From assembly GCA_029532625.1 (NCBI GenBank), contig JARFXM010000011.1:3237501-3301500 (forward strand): a DNA stretch of 64,000 bases, read 5' to 3'. Made by a program: the position numbers and the translations under genes. The stretch comes from Lomentospora prolificans (Eukaryota > Ascomycota > Sordariomycetes > Microascales > Microascaceae). The notes beneath the pieces are model-generated. The model saw only the letters and a program-made list of their open reading frames with translations, did no database searches and was not told the DNA's origin. Numbering within the stretch: position 1 is the stretch's first letter; each line of letters opens with the position of its first letter. This document shows positions 34,515-45,955 of this stretch, one piece after another.

Positions 34515-37299
34515 GATTGCGGTGGTTCGAATATGGATTTCTAGTGTTTGACAAGGAATAGATCAATTGGCAGGTGAGAAGACTCGCGGGGCAGATGTCG
34601 AAGGCACAAATTGTAATGGCAGGGGTGTTTTTTTTGTTTTGCGGGCTGAAGCAAGTCGGCGCGGGAAGAGGTCACTAGAGCTTGGGTGACGATATGGGTG
34701 ACATGAAGTGATCAAGTAGTTGGACGTAACGTCGGCGAGATGGCTGAGTCGAGCAGGGTAGGGTTTAGAGCTCAACAAGATAGATGGACATGGGTAAACC
34801 GTGGAAAGGCTTGTTCTGATGGGTAGGCATGAACTCTGGTGTGAAGGCTTCAACCAACGGATTTCAGGTCAGGACTACTGGGCGTTGATATGCGAAAACG
34901 TCGCAGTCTGGTAACGGAACGGTGTCTAAAGACAGGAATTTTGTCGTGCTGATACATAAACTCTGTGTGTTGATATACCAGACCCGGATGTGTAGGCGGT
35001 TTTGCGTCGGAGGCGCAAGGATCAGAAGCGGTTAGGTTGAGGAAGGGGAGTGAGGCTGTCGTGATTCAAAGCACCAGAAGCGGTTTTGGATCTCCGTCGA
35101 TGATTGGGGCTATGATCCGGTAGGGGAGGATGCACCGGCACGAGAAGATGGCCTCGAGTGATAGAAGGGGAAGAAGGGTGGCGATGTTGCTGAAGATTTG
35201 GGGGTCGCTTGGCTGCGCAAGAGATAACTTTGTCAAAGAATATCGATACAGAATCGGTGGCTCCCCGAACAGACAGTTGGGTTAAGCAGAGAGTGGTGTT
35301 CCGAATGGGTTGACGGACTGAAAGGTTGAGTTGCTAAGGGTTGGAAACCAGCAGGCGATGTTCTTGGGAGAAGATCGCAAGAATTTTGTTGGATGAGATC
35401 TGAAGGGTGAAGAGGAGAAAAAGTGGGAGTAGTTGGAAAAATAAGTAAGGTTGAAAAAGGTTGGGTTGGGGCGAGATGGAAAATGAGGAGACAAGGAGCG
35501 AAGGCAAAAGGCGCAGATGGAATTTTTTTTTTTTCGTCCCCATAAGGATGGCCTGTCAGGCAGACCCCACTGGGCGCACCTGCCGCAAGCGCCAGCGAGA
35601 AGAAAGACAATGGTAAAATGGGAGAAGGCGGCTCTGCTCATAGCCAGCCAGCTACGACTGGCGCTGGCTCCAGGGCTGGCAACAATTACCTAGCGGGCCC
35701 CGTACCTACAATTGAGGGGACATGGACAAATTGGGCCGATGGTACACTGTCTGTGGGTTTGTGTGCTGTGTCTGGACCACAGTACTTGGGCCGTGTGCGC
35801 GAAGAAGTATAGAAACTTGGTTTGCAAAACTTAGCGGGGCAGGGGCGAGTCCCTGGTTAGGATGGGCTGCGTCCTCCGGTGTTTTCACCATTAAGTTTAC
35901 AAGTTAGTTTATGTCAAAGAACATAACATATCAACATGGATAAATCATGTGTCGGAGATGCCCTAGGCGGATTAAGTTGCCAACGTTTCTACTATTATTG
36001 GAAGTGGCCAAAACCAAGCACCAGGCACAGGCTCCGCGGCGTGCTCGAAAATTAATAGCTTGTGGAGCGTTGGAAGACGTGGCCGTTGATCACACTTCGT
36101 TTCCACATGCCAATGTATCCCACAAGCAAGACATTGACTGAGCTCAAGGGGCGATTCTATACTTGCCTGGACAACTATGAACAAAAACTTAGCCTCTTCT
36201 CAAGATGTGCCACAGAATTGGGTGAAACCAAACACACAAAAATAAGATAAACAGCACATCCAAATATCCACAGACGTGAGGGCGGAATCGCCCAGTGAAG
36301 TCAAGGAGGAGCCTTCACCTCCCTTCGTAGTCTGGATCCCCGCAACGGCCACTGAGCAGGCAGTTATTGCCAGCCTGACACGTGCTTTTTTACCCTGGTG
36401 CTGTCGAAGTTGGTGGGATAAAGTACTGATACATCCCGTCTACAAGCTCGAGCAAAACCCCCATTCTGCACGGAATGGCTGGAACCTTCGGAGCATCAGT
36501 TGTCATACTTCCAAGCTGGCTCCATTTGCCCAGACCGGAGCCGGATCAGTGGAACTTTGTTCGTGTTTCTGCTTCCCAATCCCTCTAAATTTCTAATTTC
36601 TTTTCGTACCCACGTTTTACAATGCGGATATAAGCCCTGTATTCCACAACCAAAGTCGGAGATACCGGAGGTCATCACCTGCTCTCCATGTTCCGCCAAA
36701 GCCTTGTGCAATTTTCCCTTTCCCCTCCTTCATGCCGTGGACTTACGACACGGCCAAGTCGGATTCAGCTGTCGCAGTCCTGTTTGAGGACCGTGTAACC
36801 CAAGGCGCGCACCCGCGTCCTTGTCAGGCCAGATGAGCCCGGTCCAACCAGTCAACATTGCTGCCAGCTCAGTCACGTCCTTGGATGCAATATGCTGAAT
36901 CCAACACGCCCAGTCTCGTCTGCCTGACTGGCCAACTAAGAAAAGATGCAAATGTGACCATAATAAATCCATCAAGCCATCTGCACTCGTAAGAACTCGG
37001 CGGGCTTTTAGGAGCCAGCAGCCAGAGCTGCGAATCACCAATCGGGCCTGGATTGCCTGCCGTTTAGTTTAGTAAAGGCCGTGCGTGGGTTGCCATCTCG
37101 GTATCAATCGCGTCAGGACAAGCTGGTGCTTCTCGACCGTAGTGTCATATCCTGGGCTACGAACATACGAAGTACATACAGATACACCACAACAGGCTAT
37201 ACACATTGGGCACACCCTCCCCCGCACCTCAACGTAAAGAAGCGATGAGTCAAGACAGGAAAAAAAAAATAAAGAATGTAAGCAAAATTTTAACGAACT
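34515..37299. other. Intergenic, long eIF5 leader/promoter region
   Basis: No gene is supported. On the minus strand, 35330-35535 is strongly pyrimidine-rich and ends in a T-tract (A's of the complement at 35522-35534), the pattern of promoters and start regions of fungal translation genes. It lies about 0.8-1.0 kb upstream of the eIF5 ATG, so a 5'-leader intron is possible (inference). A CCAGC/CTGGC cluster sits at 35640-35680 and another at 36838-36865. An A-run at 37260-37269 is close to the tRNA. The small ORF 34563-34853 (-) starts at TTG and is not a gene. Confidence 0.5.
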
Positions 37300-37305
37300 A
37301 AAAAA
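37300..37305 (-). terminator. RNA polymerase III terminator of tRNA-Ile
   Basis: Six T's on the minus strand, 14 nt after the tRNA 3' end, match the oligo-T signal of RNA polymerase III. Confidence 0.75.
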
Positions 37306-37319
37306 GAATGGTTGATGGT

Positions 37320-37414
37320 GGTCAGTATGAGGGTCGAACTCATGACCTTGGCATTTACTTGATAAACCGGATAGCTTATTAGTACCACGCTCTAACCAAC
37401 TGAGCTAACCGACC
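37320..37414 (-). tRNA. tRNA-Ile (anticodon AAT) with a 22-nt intron
   Basis: Read on the minus strand. The acceptor arms GGTCGGT and ACTGACC pair fully with one G-T. The D-arm is GCTC-AGTTGGTTA-GAGC, the anticodon stem TGGTA pairs with TGCCA (one G-T), the anticodon loop is CTAATA|A with anticodon AAT, and the T-arm is ATGAG-TTCGACC-CTCAT. A 22-nt intron follows the base after the anticodon (between 37 and 38), the canonical place. 73 nt remain after splicing; CCA is not encoded, as expected in eukaryotes. It begins 11 nt past the P450 stop codon on the same strand. Confidence 0.96.
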
Positions 37415-37425
37415 GTGGTTATTGG

Positions 37426-39254
37426 TTAGCATGCAGCTTCCTGAACCCGCTCAAATCTCAGCAGGCATCGCTGCCCAGCCGGTCGACTCGAGATTAGTTG
37501 GTCCGACATTTCCATATCCACGTCCGTTGTCAAGAGGTCCGGGGTTGTCGTATACCGGGAGTATACTTCTTTCAGTAGGGTCTTCATCTCCAAAAGTGCG
37601 AGACTATCACCACGATGCATGATGAGTTAGGGCTTCGAGGAGGGAGAAAAAAAGGAAAAAAAAAGTCAAGGAGCGCAACGGCGGCGACTTACTGCTTCCC
37701 AACACAACCCCTTCCCCCGGCTGCGAACGCGAATTGTATCCTTTTCCGCTCCGCATCACCGTCAGGAGCTAACCAGCGTTCAGGTTCAAACTTCTCCGAG
37801 TCTGGGAATATGGCATCGTTAAGCCTGTGAATCGAATATGCTTGAGCACTGACGATTGTCCGTTCTGGAAACGTGTACCCGTCAAGAACCCTGCCGCCGG
37901 CAGGCACATATCGGGGTAGAGACATGGGGATCGCAGGGAAACACCTAAGCCCTTCCCAAATAACAGCCTCCAGATATGCAAGCTTGTCGAGAGGCTCGCC
38001 GCCTTTCTCTTGAAGTTCCTGCTGAAGCCTCTTCTGGATGTGAAACGACCTTGGTTGCGATATTTCCCACATGAGAAAGCAAAGCGCATCGCCTGTTGTA
38101 TCGATGCCCGCAGCCATGTGATCCAAGCATTCAGCTGCCATATCTATGGAGTCCAGTCCCGACTTCTCCAGCATGCGTTTCAACAAGGTGAAATCGGCCG
38201 GGTCGGTTTGTTTGCTCGCGTTTAGCACAAACTCATCAGCTAGTGGGGTCTCTCGTGGCTTGGCAAACCAGTACAGTGCTTTTCCAATGAATTTATGTGC
38301 AGTTGGGCTATAAAACTGGATGAGTCGATCTAAGAAATGGGGAGTATTGGAGTCAGCAGAGCCGGCGTGTGGTATCTAGGGAAGCACGCACTCTGCAAGC
38401 TATCATCGGAGGCGACCTGATGCATCATCTCAGCATCCGCTCTGTCTTTCAGACAATCCGTTCCATACGGGTGGAAGAGATGATGTGTCACACAGTCGCA
38501 TGCGTACGCATGCAAACCTAATATTGCGACTGTTAATTGAAACCCCATCACCCAACCGAAACCGAAAGCTTACACATCTAGAGGGAAGTTAGCGGGAGGG
38601 ACATCATAGCTAGGCTCGAAGAAACTAGGCCCTACTCACAAAGATATCCAGACTCCGGCCGAGAGACTCTTCGCATAGCTTGGTAAAGGATCTGGCGCGG
38701 TCCTGAATTCCCGACATTGGTACAGGGCGCATAACGTTGCTGTTGGCGTAGCGGTCGGCTAGAATTCGCCTGCGCTTGGCATGCTATACATGGCGACTAA
38801 TCAGCAACAGGAGGCTTCAAAAAGCCGTAAAAATCGCTTACATCGGTCTTCCCCAGAGTAGTAAACATGGTCCTGTCCCATCGTTAGTACGGAGTCTATA
38901 GGTTTTGCAAACAGACACGGCATACCTCCTTCCATACACCTGGAAAAGATCGTAAAATTCGGTTTTATCGTAGCCACTACCACCAGAACAGTAAATCTCC
39001 TTCACCGCCTCGGGCGAGGTGAATGACACTTCATTAGGGGCTATCCGCACGACCGGGCCATATTGGACGTGGAGACGGTGGATATATTCTCTTCGATTGG
39101 CATTAAGTTCATTCCATTTAAGAACGGCTGAGGTGAAGAGTGACACCCTAGGGCCAGGCACCTTTGCCAGCGGCGATAGCAAGCATCGAAGAAGGTACAG
39201 CGCAACAAGGGAGGCCAAAATGCCCGCCAAGAAGGCGGGGGAGAGCAGTAACAT
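37426..39254 (-). CDS. Cytochrome P450 monooxygenase (microsomal, E-class)
   Basis: A haem monooxygenase of 482 aa. Exons: 39254-38926, 38872-38842, 38783-38640, 38577-38574 (a 4-nt micro-exon), 38517-38392, 38329-37693, 37603-37426. An N-terminal anchor (LLSPAFLAGILASLVALYLL) is followed by the hinge KVPGPRVS. The C-helix region is HAKRRRILADRY, the I-helix HMAAGIDTTGD, the K-helix ExxR EGLR, the PERW-like motif FEPERW, and the haem loop FAAGGRGCVGKH with Cys420. The last intron (37604-37692, GTAAGT...TAG) restores GKHLALLEMK. An alternative to the micro-exon is one 118-nt intron (38518-38635) with a weaker GTAGGG donor, also in frame. Substrate is unknown; no biosynthetic cluster surrounds it. 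Its 3' UTR must enter the tRNA gene. Confidence 0.9.
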
Positions 39255-40612
39255 GACGGGCGTGATGTCTTGTATCGAATACCGATCTCGGCTTCAAATG
39301 TTGTACCCAACGACGTCCTTGTAGGTTTGTGCTGATGACCAGTTCCGGATGGATGATTGATGAGACATCCGCGGGCACCACAAGGTAAGGAAGGCCACAA
39401 GCGCACAATTCCGGGTATGGTGAGGCAATTTAAACCTAATCGCAACCTGACAGTGGGATAGATGCCAATGCGGATGCGGCACGATGAGGAGAAGCATGAA
39501 CCAGTAGAGGGGTTGACCTGATGTTGCATTGGCGGCATAGCCCGGAGTTTGTCGGCATACAGCGGGGCTCCTTGGCACGCCGTTGCTTCGGAAGTCGGCC
39601 TCCGACCGCACCTCACCTTCTTCGCCACCCTGAATAAGCACACACTACTACAAATAAATCTTGCTGTCTCGAGAAAGGGGGGGGGGGGGGGGGGAGGCAA
39701 GGGAACGCCTGGCTTCTCTATCCGGACGACGACTCGCTTTCTCCTCTCCCGTGACCCGCTTTTGTTGTCACTATTCAGGTCCCCAATCCGAAAGGCATGT
39801 TCCGCGCCGCGCCACTTTGACCTTCCAGACCCGTCCACAAACGCCCATTCGGTGATCTGATTCGAACTTTCCAACTTTACCTGGATCCTTTACGGAAATA
39901 ATTCAGTAGAGCTAATATCAACGAAAGTGCGCCTGCCTTTGCGGATCGATTCCACGGCGACAGTGTGTAAAATACGGCCTCTAGCAAACTGGGTGTAGGG
40001 GAATCCGACACTGAAAGCACCACCATCACTCATCTCCGAGTATCTCAGTAAAAAGTTTCGCCGTAGACGTTACCTGTATCCATGACTCTCGATGTTGATG
40101 GCTCTCGCGCTTATGGCGGACCGAACTCTGGTGGTCCGTATTCGTACTCGAGCCAAGCGCGGACGCTGCGGAGCCGAACCTAGTACACAGCCGCAAACAG
40201 GGCCAGGATAGACGCTTAGTTTACATGGATTGACATACAACGCGAAGGGAAAGGACGAGGGAAAAGCTTTCGTATTTGGTCCCTAGCGCGTCTCCCCGGC
40301 TGCCGCTCCGCGACCTTTTACAGGGCTCGACTTGCTGTAATATCTCTGCCCTACTCGGCGGATTCAGATAATACAACATGTTGTAGAACAGAAGAAACAC
40401 GGTTAATTTGCGATATTGATATGTTCGAGTCGCTATAATCGCTTGAGTGGAACAGGGCGCCGTTCAGGCAGCAATGAAAGCGAGAGGGATTCGTATTCGG
40501 TAACTATCGAACGCATTGGCTGGATTGGAGTGGCCTTCCTCATCCTACATAGCTATAACACGCATGTCCCAAGAACCGTTTATAGGCTAGATCTCTGAAA
40601 TGAGATATTATA
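39255..40612. other. Intergenic, P450 promoter
   Basis: No gene is recognised in these 1.36 kb. The P450 promoter holds an 18-G tract (listed separately). An ORF at 39041-39874 (-) overlaps the first P450 exon in another frame and is not a gene. Confidence 0.5.
39677..39694. repeat. Poly-G tract, 18 G
   Basis: An uninterrupted run of 18 G on the + strand (C on the P450 strand), about 420 bp upstream of the P450 start codon. Such runs can form G-quadruplexes and are prone to length change. It could also be an assembly or sequencing length error. Confidence 0.9.
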
Positions 40613-41644
40613 TTAAACGGTAGATAGAAACTCGACAACCTTGTCTCCAAATCCTTGTACGGCCTCGTCGGAATCAAGCGTGTGGTTGGCCTTGAGAAGC
40701 ACTCCTGAGAGGGGACTCATGTGCGTGCTCGCCTTCCTCCACTTCTCGACAAGGGCGGCCTTATCAATGTGCGGAGGGACGAATTCATCCTCATCGCAGT
40801 GAAGGACGAGGAAGGGTTTCTTGAAGCTGCCCCAGACTCTGTTGACGAAGTCATCGTCAAGGTCCGTGGAAAAGTAATCGTCGTCGCCACTGCGTAGTGT
40901 TAGCTTAGTCTCTGAAACCGGAGACATTTTCCTTATGGAAGGGATTGGAACCGACTGACCCTTTGGTAGCTAGGGAGTGATAGCGGTAGGCGGAGATGGG
41001 GTCGCCAGCAAAGATGGGAGGGAGCTTGGCACGAGGTAGGCAGTCGTCTTTCCTGCCGTCGGCGATGTACTCCTTGGCACAGGAGAGAGTATCAGCAAAG
41101 TCATGGTCCGGGAACATTGAACGGAGCTGTTCGATGGATTGACGATCGGAGACAGGTCCTTGAAGAACGAAACCGTCGACCGGTTCGTCGTCTTGCTTGC
41201 CCGAGTTGACATATTCCATGATGTCCTGCTGGAGTGTTAACACACAAAAACATGGGCCATCTTTAGTACGGTGTTTAATACCTGAGTGCCAGTGGAGTGA
41301 CCGCAAAGAACGATCTTGGACTTTCCAATACTACGAAGGTACTTGACCAGCGCGGCGATGTGAACGACGTCCTCGGCAAGGCTAGACGTTCCGTACCCAA
41401 CAAAAGAGCTTCGCATACGGATCTCGAAGAGGGAATAGTTGGGTCCGCCGTGGGCAGGGTCGAGACGAGCTGCAATTTTGGTTAGACCTGGGACGGTGTG
41501 TGGGCCGTCGCCTAGACCACCGATAACGACGAAAGCATTGGGAGCTCCGTCGGCACCCGTCTCATAAGCTGTGCTGTTCCGGGTGGGAGATTCATAGTAG
41601 TGAACGCGGGCGAGGAAAGGAGCGGGAAATTTGGAAGAAGTCAT
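40613..41644 (-). CDS. DUF1749 alpha/beta hydrolase (SidJ/UPF0613-like)
   Basis: A 301-aa hydrolase from exons 41644-41282, 41225-40960 and 40889-40613. Intron 1 (41226-41281, GTATTA...CAG) uses the second of two tandem CAG acceptors, giving GHSTGTQDIMEY; intron 2 (40890-40959, GTCAGT...CAG) restores ATKGGDDDYFSTDL, the expected family sequence. The nucleophile elbow is GHSTG with Ser117; the other triad members are likely the Asp in HCDEDEFVP and the His in KANHTLDS. In Aspergillus fumigatus the DUF1749 protein SidJ is a fusarinine C esterase in siderophore iron release, but most family members are uncharacterised, so substrate is open. It shares an 832-bp divergent promoter with TTI1. Confidence 0.88.
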
Positions 41645-42476
41645 GGCAAGAAAGAAGAGAGAAAATAACTGAGCTTTACTAAAGAAAGGAGGACAATGTG
41701 AGATATAATAGGCTGATCCGGCGGAGCTTGGGAGGAGCTGAAGATGATGACGATGGCAGTCGACGGGGATGTGAACGTATTTATTATACTCCGACGTAGC
41801 TGTACAGGCCCACCCGGGTACAATTTCATAGAACAGGGATGAAGAATTTCAATGTTGTCCCTTGAGATGAAGATGCAGGGGAATCTTCACAAATCCCAAG
41901 TCCCTCTCGGTAACGCTCCGATATGTGTAGCTCCGCTGCTGCCCGCCTTGTCTTGGGCCTTCGACCCCGCCTGCCAGCCAGCGTCATTGGTCAATGAAGC
42001 TGGCCAGCTCTTGTGTGATGCGTGGCGGGGTGCCTGATTTAGGAGCTGGACTCAGTAAAACGCCGCTAACAGTTTGAAACTCACAGCCCTATTGCCAGCG
42101 CCCGGTCTCCTAACACAGCGCTAAAACGACCCTTGGGCCAGCTAGCCAGCCTGGTAGCGAGCTGGCATGCATCCCCCTACCTGGCAGCCTAACCAGCTCA
42201 AAATGGGCCGAGAGCCAGCTTCCCATTTCGAACCACCACGGTCATGATCCGTGGATATCGTGTGTGAAGCCAAAATCGACCATCGCTCATCCAAAAACTC
42301 CCCATACCTCGCCACACTCTCAATCTCATTGAATCCACAACACCACGCCACGGGCCCTGCATCCTGAAGCCCCTTATCCACACTGGCTCACATTTAAGAC
42401 ACTCTTTACAGTGCCACCAGCCATTGGCCGTGAGATCCATCCCAAGGATGCGCGCCCGCGAGCACCAGCGCCCAGC
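41645..42476. promoter_or_regulatory. Divergent promoter, DUF1749 hydrolase / TTI1
   Basis: The 832 bp between two divergent start codons. It carries two dense CCAGCC/CTGGC clusters at 41970-42010 and 42134-42200. A short upstream ORF (ATG 42448, stop 42493-42495) lies in another frame and overlaps the TTI1 start codon. Confidence 0.6.
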
Positions 42477-45400
42477 ATGGAGACTAGCCACCTGAGTGCG
42501 GTGTCGCAGGACGCAATAAAGGCCGCCAGAACAGAGCTTTTCCGTCAAGTATGTCTGTCCCCTCGAGGTTCTACCCTCGTGCGTGCTTCTCTCTCCTGCA
42601 CCAAAGCTGACCGCATCAAACCAAGCTCAAACCTCTCTGCGTGTCTGTCGCCGGACTCACCATCAATCCTCCGACCAGTGCCGCAGGGAGCAGGGAGCTG
42701 TCTCAGCGCATTGAAGAGATTTTCGCCATAGTCAATGCCCGAGTTGCGACGAATAGGGGAATCCTAAGCGATGGGCTGTCGGACTACATCTTCTGGCCTC
42801 TTTCTCGCATTTTTGCGCAAAGGGACAAGTTCTCGCTGCCCGTCATTGAAGGCGCTCTGAGAGGTGTCTCCGTCCTCATCAGCAAGGGTTGGAGCGCAAC
42901 GACTTTTGTGGACCTTTCCCCCCAGCTTCTTCTTCTCTTTAGCACTCTACTTGGCGGAGTGCCCGACACAGAAAAACAAAACCAACATCTCGATCTGGCC
43001 GAGGAGACGATGCAGGAAGCCCTCAGGGCTATCCGAACCATTTTTGAAACCTCGAGAGATCTTCCCGGGGCTGGCGGGGTATACAATTCATCGAACGCGG
43101 TCACCCAAGTGGGAAACACACTGGCTGTCGTTCTCAACTGTGCACACAGTCCTGTGTCGGCTGATATCCAGATTGAGGCGCTAGCTACTCTCGAAGCAGC
43201 CATCTCGGCAATGAGGGATACCCAAGTCCTAGCCGGGTTCTTTCCTGGAATCGTCTCGTCCGTCTCTAAACTTCTCATAAAGCCAAGTCAAAGAACTCGT
43301 GTTTTGGTCAAAGGCCTCTCCGCCCTGCGGATCATTCTGACTCGGGTCCTGTCTAATTTTGAGGTCGAGATCAGGACCCAGAGATTTGATAAGAGTGGCC
43401 AAGAAGATTTACCGAGTCTACCCTACTCGCGTGAGTGGCTTAAAACCACGCAGGAACAAACACGAGTAGTTATGGGGACCGTTTTGAAATTACAGCTCAG
43501 TGACTCCGAGTCTGTCCGCAATGCGGTAGAGGACTTGTGCATCAAGGTACTGGATGAATGCCACAAGTCTCTTAGTAACTGCTCCGACATATTAGTGGAT
43601 GCGGCTATCATGGTCATGTCTACCGAGAGGCTCGATTCTCTCATGGAAACCTCCCTCAAAGAGCTCTGCATGATTCACGAGAACACAGTCCTCGAGCAGG
43701 TCCGGAAATCCGCATTCGATCGTGCCCGGAACTTTGGCAGTGTCATGCAGATGGGGGACGGGACAAAGCAGCAGCGATATCTTCGCTTTTTAGTCAACGC
43801 TTTGACGCTACTAAGCCAGATCAAAAAGAAAACGGGACAACCAGCTCTCATACATAGACAGATCTTGAACGGCCTTCAGGAAGCATTCAATGGCCAGAAC
43901 CAGTGGATCAGGACGGGCGAGCGAGTTGTGCTCGACGACGAAGACCTCGATACTGTGGAGACTACCACTAAGAGCCTAATATCTGAGGGTATCAACCAAC
44001 AGGTCTTTCGGCCCCTTGCCTTGTCACACGACAGCCAACGCGAAGCCAGAGGACTTATATCAGAGCTCATCGACAAGCTTGGAAACCCCGAGGACAAAAG
44101 CAAATACGCCAACAGCCTAATTCCATATGCCCAAGATACTTCGGACCGTCATAACTTCTCGTCTTTTTGGCTCGCTTTCAAATTGGTGCAATCTGCTCTT
44201 GAAGACCCTGGTGATGAACTCGACATGTTTACAGTATTTCCCGATGACGACGTGGGAAAGAGTGATAGTCCGCAAGGAAACCCCCAGACTACCTTACAGG
44301 AGCTATACACCCTGGCCGGTTACATCATCACGCCGCAAATCCTGCCCAGCGATGTTGATTGGAGGTCCCGAGCCCTTGCGCTCGAGGTCATTGAATATAC
44401 TGCTCGCCGCGCCCGGCAAGATTTCCGGCCAGAGCTCATGGACGTGCTCTTCCCAGTCAGCACCCTGCTAGGTGACGAACACCCGGAAGTACGCCGCCAC
44501 GCGCTTGTCACCTTGAACGCCCTCGCAGCGCATTGTCAGTACCGTGACGTTTCGGAGTTGATAGTTCAGAACGCGGACTACATGGTCAATGCCGTGGCCC
44601 TACAGATAGATTCTCTCAACCTCACGCCGGCCATGATTAATGTCCTAGTCATGATGACTCGGCTTACAGGACCCAAGATCATCCCCTATCTTGATGATGT
44701 GATCCACTCCATCTTCTCCGCGCTTGACAACTATCATGGATATCCCAATCTCGTCGAGGCGCTTTTCACCGTCCTTAAAGAGGTGGTGGATCAGGGTGTC
44801 AAATCTCAGACTCTTCTTATCGAGAGTGGAGAGTCGTCCGTCGTGGACCATCGCAAGAAGCGGCCTGCTAAACCTAGTATGGAAGAAGTTATAAAGCAAA
44901 TCGAAGCTATTAAACTGAAGCGCAAGGAGCGAGATGAAGAAGATCGGAAAATCGATGAGGATATCAGGTCCGGCCATCCAAAGAAGCCTTGGGCTGAGCT
45001 TAGTAAGGGAAGTAGTCGCATCCAGGAGCTCTTGGACGAACATGAGGAGCCAGAAGAAAGCACATCAAGCCAAGAAGGGAACGAGGATGAGAAGGTGGAG
45101 GAAGATGACCAACCCATCCAGGAAGGTGGCGACGATGAGGAAAACAAGCCGAAGAAGACCATCACGTACACGCTCCTCAACCGCATTGCCAACCTCACAC
45201 AAAATTACCTTACCTTTCCCAGCCCGTATTTGCGCAAACAACTCCTTGGGCTCCTTGCTACCGTGTCCTCGGCCCTATCCCCGGATCCAGACAGCTTCCT
45301 ACCCTTAATCAACGACATTTGGCCCGTCACCATCACACGCCTGTACGACTCCGAAGGCTTCGTCACCATTGCAGCGTGCGAGACTCTCTCGGCACTCTGC

Positions 45401-45955
45401 GTCAACGCAGGCGACTTCCTCACCTCTCGCTTCAAAACGGAATGGAAAGCCGGCATGCATAAATGGTGCATCAAGGCCAAAGAACAAGCGGCCAAGGCCA
45501 CGGGTAACAAGAGCCACCGCGGTCTCATCTCCACCATCGACAGCTCCGACGTCAGTATCCGCATGCCACTTGGCGACGGCAAAGTGCTCGAGCCCAAGAA
45601 GGACGCATCTGAGAACTCAGCGTCGCAGCTGGAGATTAGCGGCGGCTTGGGCAGCTACGCTCTGGCGGTCAAGGTGTGGGAGGCGGTTGTGGACCTGCTG
45701 GTGGCGATTGTGGGGCATGTGAGCGTTCCAGCCGAGATGTTTGACGAGATGCTGGATCTGGTAGCGGATCTTTTGGTTAAGAAGCCGGATGTGAAGGAAG
45801 TGTTCGATGTGATTAACGCGGATGCTGTCTGGCTTGTCATGTATGAGAGGGGAGAGGTTAAATGGGAGCCCACTCCTCAGATCGACGGATGGGACTTTGT
45901 CCCTATGACGAAGGGGATCGGATACCCCGGTCCTGACAAAGTCGGGGAAGCATAG
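42477..45955 (+). CDS. TTI1: TTI1, Tel2-interacting HEAT-repeat protein of the TTT complex
   Basis: Scaffold of the Tel2-Tti1-Tti2 co-chaperone that stabilises PIKK kinases (TOR, ATM/Tel1, ATR/Mec1). The protein is 1133 aa from exons 42477-42548 and 42626-45955; the 77-nt intron (GTATGT...AAG, phase 0) joins LFRQ to LKPLCV, recreating the conserved N-terminal motif 'F-Q-LKP-C'. Then follow YIFWPLSRIF and ISKGW, diagnostic of Tti1, and alpha-helical HEAT repeats throughout. A charged insertion at about 44830-45160 (KLKRKERDEEDRKIDEDI, Glu-rich) separates the last repeats. The C-terminus has LVMYERGEVKWEPTP. The length fits fungal Tti1 (about 1000-1150 aa). The acceptor AAG is less usual than CAG or TAG but no other keeps the motif. 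Confidence 0.9.

Noticed and set aside
39041..39874. 277-aa minus ORF
   Set aside because: Overlaps the first P450 exon in another frame; the P450 frame carries the membrane anchor and PGP hinge.
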